18,442 bases of DNA, from contig WFMT01000300.1 of the NCBI GenBank assembly GCA_015488975.1, positions 1 to 18,442 of the forward strand, given 5' to 3'. The notes beneath the pieces were generated by a model. It saw only the letters and a list, made by a program, of their open reading frames with translations. It was not told the origin of the DNA and ran no database searches. This document shows positions 13,386 to 18,442 of the stretch, piece after piece (position 1 is the stretch's first letter; each line of letters opens with the position of its first letter). Source of the DNA: Campylobacteraceae bacterium. GTDB taxonomy: Bacteria; Campylobacterota; Campylobacteria; Campylobacterales; JALSKU01. The translations under genes and the position numbers were made by a program.

Positions 13386-15269
13386 TTGTTTATATTTGAT
13401 TCATTGTCCTTGGTATTTTTATTTTTGATAACTCTTGGTACTGTGCCAAATCTTTTTTACTCTTTCGGGTATGCTAAAGATATAAAAAGAAAAATATATT
13501 ATCATATTCATTATTTTGGGTTTATAATCTCTATGATAGGGGTTGTAGTATCAAATAATCTTTTTTTATTTCTGTTTTTTTGGGAACTTATGAGCTTGAC
13601 AAGTTGGCAGTTGATACTGACAGATCCTGAAAAAAAATCTACTAAAGATGCAGCAAAGTTTTATTTTTTTATGACTCACCTTGGATTTGTCTTTTTGCTT
13701 TTACTTTTCTTGATTGTTTCAAACGGCAATTTGGATATAGATTTCAATAGTGCAAAAGATATAGCAAAAGATTTTGCATATCCAACTTTATTATTTTTCT
13801 TTATGATATTTGGCTTTTTAAGTAAAGCCGGAGCTGTGCCGTTTCATGTATGGTTGCCTTATGCACACCCTGAAGCTCCGAGTGCAGTTAGTGCTTTGAT
13901 GAGTGGAGTTATGCTTAAGGTTGCAATATACGGACTTTTTAGATTTTTATTTGATGTGTTGTACCCATGGCCTTTAGAATGGGGTATTGTGGTATTGATA
14001 CTTGGGGCGTTATCTTCTTTAGTCGGTGTTTTGTATGCACTAAGTGAACATGATATCAAGGCACTCCTCGCCAATCATTCTATCGAAAATATAGGTATTA
14101 TTTTGATAGGTTTTGGAATGGGCATGATTTTTGATGCACTCGGTCTTAAAGATTTAAGTGCTTTTGCATTTATTGCCGCACTATTTCACACATTTAACCA
14201 TATGAGCTTTAAATCACTTCTTTTTATGGGTGCTGGAAGCGTACTTCATCAAACTCATACCAAAAATATGGAAAAATATGGCGGGCTTATAAAATCGATG
14301 CCTGTTACTGCCATTACATTTTTATTGGCATCTATCAGTATCTCTGCTTTGCCTCCTAGTAATGGATTTTTGAGTGAATGGATGATATTTCAGTCTCTTC
14401 TTTCTTCAAATTCCATAACTCATATAGCATTGAAGATTTCCATTCCTTTTGCTGTTTTTGCTCTTGCACTTACAGGAGGACTTGCTATCGCTTGTTTTGT
14501 AAAAGCTTATGGGATAACTTTTTTAGGAACAAGCAGAAGTCAAAATGCAAAACATGCAAGAGAATCAAATTTTCTTATGCAAAGTGGAATGGTTTTGATG
14601 AGTTTAGTGGTAGTATCCTTGATGCTCTTCACCCCATTTTTTATAAAACTTTTTGATAAAGTTACCCAAAGCTTGCATGGAGTAAGCATATATCACTCTA
14701 TTTTCAAAGATGGTTTTTTAAGCATTCATTCTATCAGCGACAATGGCGGTGTTGTGAGTCCTGTTATCTTGCTATTGGCGCTTTTGGTTATCGTGTTTAT
14801 TTTGTTTTTTGTCTATAAAAGTTTGAAGTTACCAGTAAGAGTAAAAAATTCTTGGGCATGCGGATACAAAGTGAGTGCAAGAACCCAGTACTCTGCGACA
14901 GGATTTGCAGGACCTATCAGGAGATTTTTCAGTTGGCTTTATAAGCCAAAAGAGCATTTTGAAAAACAGGTTATTCACGGACATGATACAAAATTTGAAA
15001 CTGCTTTGTATGAAGTTCATATAGAGCCTTTGTTTGAGAAATCATTATATAAAGGGGCAAAGAGTATAACAAATAAAATAAGTTATCTTGTTTATAGATT
15101 GGCTCATTTTGAGCAAAGCAGATACTCTGCTATCATATTTAACTTGATGTTATCAGTCTTGTTTGGATATAGGATATTTGCACATCAATTCAGCTGGGCG
15201 AACATCACATTGGAAGTTGTAATTCTTATAGTAAGTATAAAGATTTTAATTATAGGAGACAAAAAATGA
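13386..15269 (+). CDS. hyfB: Hydrogenase-4 component B (HyfB/HycC), antiporter-like proton-pumping subunit
   Basis: Integral membrane subunit of Hyf/formate-hydrogenlyase-like complexes, related to complex I NuoL/M/N and Mrp antiporters. The 627-aa protein carries the expected buried charges: E67 in FFWELMSLTSW, K147 in GFLSKAGAVPFHVWLPYAHP (144-163), K276 in NHMSFKSLLFMGAG, and E331 in PPSNGFLSEW. The HyfB-type C-terminal block is also present (ARTQYSATGFAGPIRRFF). The start is TTG at 13386 with GAGG upstream; an in-frame stop at 13341 and the absence of ATG limit other choices. The protein opens at the DSLSLVFLFL segment, so it appears shorter at the N-terminus than E. coli HyfB (672 aa). 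Four overlapping genes follow the order B-C-E-F. It overlaps hyfC by 4 bases. Confidence 0.9.
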   Translation: MFIFDSLSLVFLFLITLGTVPNLFYSFGYAKDIKRKIYYHIHYFGFIISMIGVVVSNNLFLFLFFWELMSLTSWQLILTDPEKKSTKDAAKFYFFMTHLGFVFLLLLFLIVSNGNLDIDFNSAKDIAKDFAYPTLLFFFMIFGFLSKAGAVPFHVWLPYAHPEAPSAVSALMSGVMLKVAIYGLFRFLFDVLYPWPLEWGIVVLILGALSSLVGVLYALSEHDIKALLANHSIENIGIILIGFGMGMIFDALGLKDLSAFAFIAALFHTFNHMSFKSLLFMGAGSVLHQTHTKNMEKYGGLIKSMPVTAITFLLASISISALPPSNGFLSEWMIFQSLLSSNSITHIALKISIPFAVFALALTGGLAIACFVKAYGITFLGTSRSQNAKHARESNFLMQSGMVLMSLVVVSLMLFTPFFIKLFDKVTQSLHGVSIYHSIFKDGFLSIHSISDNGGVVSPVILLLALLVIVFILFFVYKSLKLPVRVKNSWACGYKVSARTQYSATGFAGPIRRFFSWLYKPKEHFEKQVIHGHDTKFETALYEVHIEPLFEKSLYKGAKSITNKISYLVYRLAHFEQSRYSAIIFNLMLSVLFGYRIFAHQFSWANITLEVVILIVSIKILIIGDKK

Positions 15270-16198
15270 GTTTTGTTTACTATATTTTTTCTATCATATT
15301 TTTAGTTTTACTTTCTCCTTTGGTACTTAGTTTTATTAAGTCTTTTAAAATGAGATTATTGTATAAAAAACCTGCATCTTTGTTTCAAGGATATAGAAAT
15401 TTTGCAAAGCTATTTTCGAAAGAGGTTATTCTAAGCGAAGAAGCAAGTGCTATCACAAAAATTGCACCGTTTTTGGTACTTTCTCCTTTGGTTTTGATAC
15501 TTTTCTTTTTGCCTCCCATATTTAGCGGAAGTTTTTATATAGGCTTTGTAGATGCTTTTACTATAACCGGACTTTTGGCACTTTCTACTTTTTTTCTTAT
15601 GCTTTTAGGTCTTGACGGAGGTAATAGCTTTGGAGGCATTGGTAGCAGTCGAGAAGCTTTTATATCATCTCTTAGCGAGCCTGCTATGATATTGACAGTT
15701 TTTACTATCTCACTGATGGCAAATAATTTAGGTATTGCTAAAGCTGCAATAAATCTCAATAATCATTTTCCATTTACTCATATGGCGAGTTTTACTTTTG
15801 CAACGATTAGTTTTTTTATACTTTTGTTGTGTGAAACAGGCAGGATTCCCATAGACAATCCCGAAACTCACCTTGAGCTTACAATGGTGCATGAAGCTAT
15901 GATACTTGATCTTAGTGGCGCATATCTTGGTATTATAGAGATGGCAAGTTCTATTAAATTTATCATTTTTGCCTCTATGTTTGCGTCTTTATTTATGCCG
16001 TTTGGACTTGGACTTAATCCTTTTTTATCTCTTATAGTCTTTACGGCTAAGATTTTTATGATAGCACTTGCGGTTGCATTTGTAGAAACAAATATGGCAA
16101 AACTAAGGCTTTTTAAAGTGCCAAATCTTTTAGGAATTGCCATAGTATTTGCATTTTTATCTCTTATTAGCTTTTATGTACTTGGAGGAAATGCTTGA
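15266..16198 (+). CDS. hyfC: Hydrogenase-4 component C (HyfC/HycD, NuoH-like)
   Basis: Membrane subunit that in the parent complexes joins the catalytic hydrogenase arm to the antiporter-like subunits, homologous to NuoH. The 310-aa protein has about eight helices. The signature cytoplasmic loops are visible: LLYKKPASLFQGYRNFAKLF (31-50), GIGSSREAF (124-132) and ETGRIPIDNPETHLELTMVH (190-209). The Glu/Asp/Arg-rich last block is diagnostic for the HycD/HyfC branch. The ATG overlaps the hyfB stop by 4 bases, and its own stop overlaps the hyfE start. The presence of this junction subunit argues that a soluble partner (HyfG/HyfI type) should exist somewhere in the genome. No truncation is seen. 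Confidence 0.93.
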   Translation: MSFVYYIFSIIFLVLLSPLVLSFIKSFKMRLLYKKPASLFQGYRNFAKLFSKEVILSEEASAITKIAPFLVLSPLVLILFFLPPIFSGSFYIGFVDAFTITGLLALSTFFLMLLGLDGGNSFGGIGSSREAFISSLSEPAMILTVFTISLMANNLGIAKAAINLNNHFPFTHMASFTFATISFFILLLCETGRIPIDNPETHLELTMVHEAMILDLSGAYLGIIEMASSIKFIIFASMFASLFMPFGLGLNPFLSLIVFTAKIFMIALAVAFVETNMAKLRLFKVPNLLGIAIVFAFLSLISFYVLGGNA

Positions 16199-16794
16199 TG
16201 GTTGATTTTTTTATAGGATTATTTTTGGCGAATTTGATAGTTTCTTTGTTTACAACAAGACTCTACAGACTTCTTCTTTGGTACTCTCTAAATTCCCTTT
16301 CTCTTGGAATGGCCGCACTTTTGATAGGACAAAAATTAAACGATACACCTATGATGATAACTGGTATTGTAACAATTATTTTAAAAGGTATATTTCTTCC
16401 TTATATTTTAAAATTTCTCAGTAAAAAATTTGAGCTTGACAGGCAGGTATCGCCAAATATAAAAGTTCCATACTCTATTATTTTGGTACCCGCTGTTATC
16501 GTTTTTACTTTCTATTTAACCGAACCCATAGTAAGCATGATAGGAGGCAATCAAAACTATGTAGCTCTTTCCGTAGCAGCTATGTTTTTATCTCTTATTT
16601 TGATGTTAGAGCACAAAAATGTAGCTCCTAAAATCATCGGTTTTTTAAGTATGGAAAATGCTCTGTTTCTACTTGGTATTAGTGCAACAGGCGGTATGCC
16701 AATGTTGATAGAGCTTGGTATATTTTTTGATTTGCTGATGGCAGTTGTTGTTATAAATTTACTTTTTAGAAAAGAAGAGATTAGTAATGTTTGA
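16195..16794 (+). CDS. hyfE: Hydrogenase-4 component E (HyfE, NuoK-like)
   Basis: Small membrane subunit of 199 aa with about six or seven helices, the usual size of HyfE, which contains a NuoK/MrpC-like fold. Visible features include SLNSLSLGMAALL, the GTIL-like TGIVTIILKGIFLPYILKFL (about 57-76) with its conserved Lys, and a charged EHKN loop (about 140). The start at 16195 is TTG followed directly by ATG (16198); GGAGG (about 16184-16188) could serve either. It overlaps hyfC by 4 bases and hyfF by 8. No HyfD-type gene lies between hyfC and hyfE, so the module is B-C-E-F, as in many non-enteric Hyf and Ehr clusters. Confidence 0.88.
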   Translation: MMVDFFIGLFLANLIVSLFTTRLYRLLLWYSLNSLSLGMAALLIGQKLNDTPMMITGIVTIILKGIFLPYILKFLSKKFELDRQVSPNIKVPYSIILVPAVIVFTFYLTEPIVSMIGGNQNYVALSVAAMFLSLILMLEHKNVAPKIIGFLSMENALFLLGISATGGMPMLIELGIFFDLLMAVVVINLLFRKEEISNV

Positions 16795-18190
16795 ATTTTT
16801 AACCCCTCCTATTATCATATTTTTATTGTCATTTTTAGATATAGAAAAAGTTAAAAGATTTATGCCTATTGTCGGGGCTACTATGTTAGTTCCTATTGTC
16901 TTATCATTTGGAAAAGGAGATATTAATTATTTTAACCATACATTCTTGCTTAATGATTTGGCAAAATATATTTTATTGGTATCAGTGATAGTCGGTATTG
17001 GTATATCTCTTGCACTTATCAGCTTGGATAAGCATGTTACAATCTCAAAAAATGCATATAAGAATTTTTATCGTTTTTTTGCGATATTTTGGATGGGGCT
17101 TACTTTGTCAATTCTCTCAAACAATATGGGGATTTACTGGATAGGCTTAGAAAGTGCTACTTTAAGTACAGTTTATATGATAAAAACAAATTCAAGTCTA
17201 TCGGCTCATAAAGAAGCTTGGAATTATATGATTGTAGGTACTATCGCTATATCGCTTATACTTTTTGGTATTATTTTGATATATGCCAGCGCAAAGCCAC
17301 TTCTTGGCGAAGATGCTATGAAGTTTTCTGTACTTTTGGCAAATATAAAATATATAAAAAACGGATATCTTTTTGAGATAGGTTTTGCTTTTGTGAGTGT
17401 TGGGATGTTTGTTAAGATGGGATTTTTTCCTATGAATTTATGGCTTGCCAATATAGAAAGAGCTTCTTTTTATCCGGTAGCAGCGTTATTTAGCGGGATT
17501 TTGGAAAGTGCTATAATGATAGGATTTTTTAAATTTTCTTCAATTGCAAAAGAGGTTAATTATTCACATTTGATAGGTTTTAGCTTTTTATATACTATCT
17601 TAACTCTTTTTATTGTCTCTTTTTTGATATATCGTGTTAAAGATTTTATGAGATTATTTAGTCTTAGCGGTATTGAACATATGGCTATCATCGCTGTATT
17701 TTGGATCAGTGGAGCTCATTTTGCAGCATTGCTTCACTTTGGGGCTCATGCTTTTTTGAAGCCGGCACTTTTTGTTTCAACAGGAGTTCTTGAAAGTGGG
17801 GGTAAATACCATATAGCCGGAGCTTTAAAAGGATATAAAGGCTTTAAAGGAAAATTGTTTGTATTCATAGTGGGACTTTTGATGCTATCTATCGTGTCTC
17901 TTCCTCCAAGCCCTATGTTTTTCAGTGAGCTTTATGGTTTTGGAACTATGATAAATATCGCTAAAAATTCAAATCATTTGATTTTGATGCTTGTTGGAAT
18001 TGGACTTTTGCTTCTGTTTTTAGCTATCATATTCTATAAATTTATAGAAGTTTATCAATCAATGAAATATGACGGAGTATCAAAAGAGAAAAAAGTTTAT
18101 TTTAGCGAACTTTTTGCAATAAGCCTCTATGGTATATGTACGGCAGCTTTGCTCTCTCCTCTTGCTTTTGCTTTTTTAAGGAGTATTTAA
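16787..18190 (+). CDS. hyfF: Hydrogenase-4 component F (HyfF), second antiporter-like subunit
   Basis: Second proton-pumping subunit of the module, ND4/NuoM-like, 467 aa with about 13-14 helices. The conserved buried residues are present: E122 in WIGLESATLST, K210 in VGMFVKMGFFPMNLWLANIE, K325 in HFGAHAFLKPALF, and E381 in LPPSPMFFSELYG. The His-rich SLSGIEHMA (292-300) is also typical. Nothing suggests inactivation. Translation is coupled to hyfE by an 8-base overlap. In canonical clusters the next gene is hyfG, the large hydrogenase subunit; here the stop is followed after one base by an MFS transporter whose AAGGAG ribosome binding site lies inside the end of hyfF. The two are therefore probably co-transcribed. 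Confidence 0.92.
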   Translation: MFEFLTPPIIIFLLSFLDIEKVKRFMPIVGATMLVPIVLSFGKGDINYFNHTFLLNDLAKYILLVSVIVGIGISLALISLDKHVTISKNAYKNFYRFFAIFWMGLTLSILSNNMGIYWIGLESATLSTVYMIKTNSSLSAHKEAWNYMIVGTIAISLILFGIILIYASAKPLLGEDAMKFSVLLANIKYIKNGYLFEIGFAFVSVGMFVKMGFFPMNLWLANIERASFYPVAALFSGILESAIMIGFFKFSSIAKEVNYSHLIGFSFLYTILTLFIVSFLIYRVKDFMRLFSLSGIEHMAIIAVFWISGAHFAALLHFGAHAFLKPALFVSTGVLESGGKYHIAGALKGYKGFKGKLFVFIVGLLMLSIVSLPPSPMFFSELYGFGTMINIAKNSNHLILMLVGIGLLLLFLAIIFYKFIEVYQSMKYDGVSKEKKVYFSELFAISLYGICTAALLSPLAFAFLRSI

Positions 18191-18191
18191 A

Positions 18192-18442
18192 ATGATAAAT
18201 AAAAATGTTATAGCCCTCGGTTTCGTCAGCTTTTTTACAGATATGGCAAGCAGCATGATAACTCCTATACTTCCTCTGTTTATAGTTTATGTTTTAAACG
18301 AGGGAGTTGATAAACTTGGGTTTATTGTAGCTATTGCAACATTTGTATCTTATGCTTTTAGGATTTTATTTGGTTATTTGAGTGATAAATACCAAGTTGT
18401 CAAGCCATTTGTGGTTACTGGCTATCTTGTCTCCGCACTTAC
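18192..18442 (+). CDS. MFS transporter, 3'-truncated by window edge
   Basis: The first 83 codons of a major facilitator protein. It starts at ATG 18192 with AAGGAG (18178-18183). The opening VIALGFVSFFTDMASSMITP (6-25) and ILPLFIVYVL resembles the MFS group with a D-x-x-S-S-x-M-x-x-P-x-L-P-x-F first helix. The motif A region appears as FRILFGYLSDKY (about 61-72), with the G-x-x-S-D-K-Y pattern. The frame is still open at the last base. It follows hyfF after one base, so it is likely the fifth gene of the transcription unit. Substrate unknown. It belongs to a different MFS branch from the EmrB-type pump at 6409. Confidence 0.85.
   Translation, partial: MINKNVIALGFVSFFTDMASSMITPILPLFIVYVLNEGVDKLGFIVAIATFVSYAFRILFGYLSDKYQVVKPFVVTGYLVSAL

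Noticed and set aside
14378..14656. 92-aa plus-strand frame inside hyfB
   Set aside because: Out-of-frame read within a conserved gene; Cys/Phe/Ser-rich with no motif.

Overview
The window is AT-rich, densely packed bacterial chromosome that reads as Campylobacterota (epsilonproteobacteria). The evidence is a carboxynorspermidine decarboxylase gene, low GC with A/T-rich codons, many 4-base stop/start overlaps with TTG or GTG starts, TATAAT-type -10 boxes without clear -35 boxes, and a compact Hyf-type membrane module. I cannot name the genus with confidence. No tRNA, rRNA, CRISPR array or insertion sequence was seen, and no gene-free stretch exceeds 300 bases.

Layout. (1) 1-857: the 3' three quarters of nspC (norspermidine/spermidine branch of polyamine synthesis). 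(2) 905-3654: trkA-trkH, a potassium uptake pair with overlapping genes. (3) 3663-9251: two divergent transcription units. Leftward run a TetR-type regulator and a patatin-like acyl hydrolase; rightward run an HlyD/EmrA-type adaptor, a 14-helix EmrB-type MFS pump and a TolC-like outer membrane protein. A 45-bp near-perfect palindrome lies between the two units and is the likely operator. (4) 9252-10100: two small membrane-anchored proteins (one TPM-domain-like) flanked by pieces of a short dispersed repeat with inverted ends. (5) 10101-12351: a leftward NRAMP-family transporter with non-canonical metal-site motifs, behind a Fur-box-like site; a TRIC/UPF0126 channel-like protein; and a divergent 71-aa hypothetical gene that may be leaderless. 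(6) 12352-13218: another copy of the repeat, a structured leader, and a lipoprotein with a CxxCH haem site that looks like cytochrome P460. (7) 13386-18190: four overlapping genes for the membrane arm of a group 4 hydrogenase/formate hydrogenlyase-like complex (hyfB, hyfC, hyfE, hyfF). One base after them starts an MFS transporter gene that runs off the end (18192-18442), where the catalytic hydrogenase subunits would be expected.

How the genes may work together. The TetR/patatin versus tripartite-pump arrangement suggests one regulator controlling lipid hydrolysis and export of an amphipathic compound. HyfB and HyfF keep the buried Glu/Lys residues of proton-pumping antiporter-like subunits, so the Hyf module should be a functional proton or sodium translocating arm. 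Whether it is coupled to a real [NiFe] hydrogenase, to a cysteine-less hydrogenase-related (Ehr) subunit, or to nothing cannot be decided inside this window.
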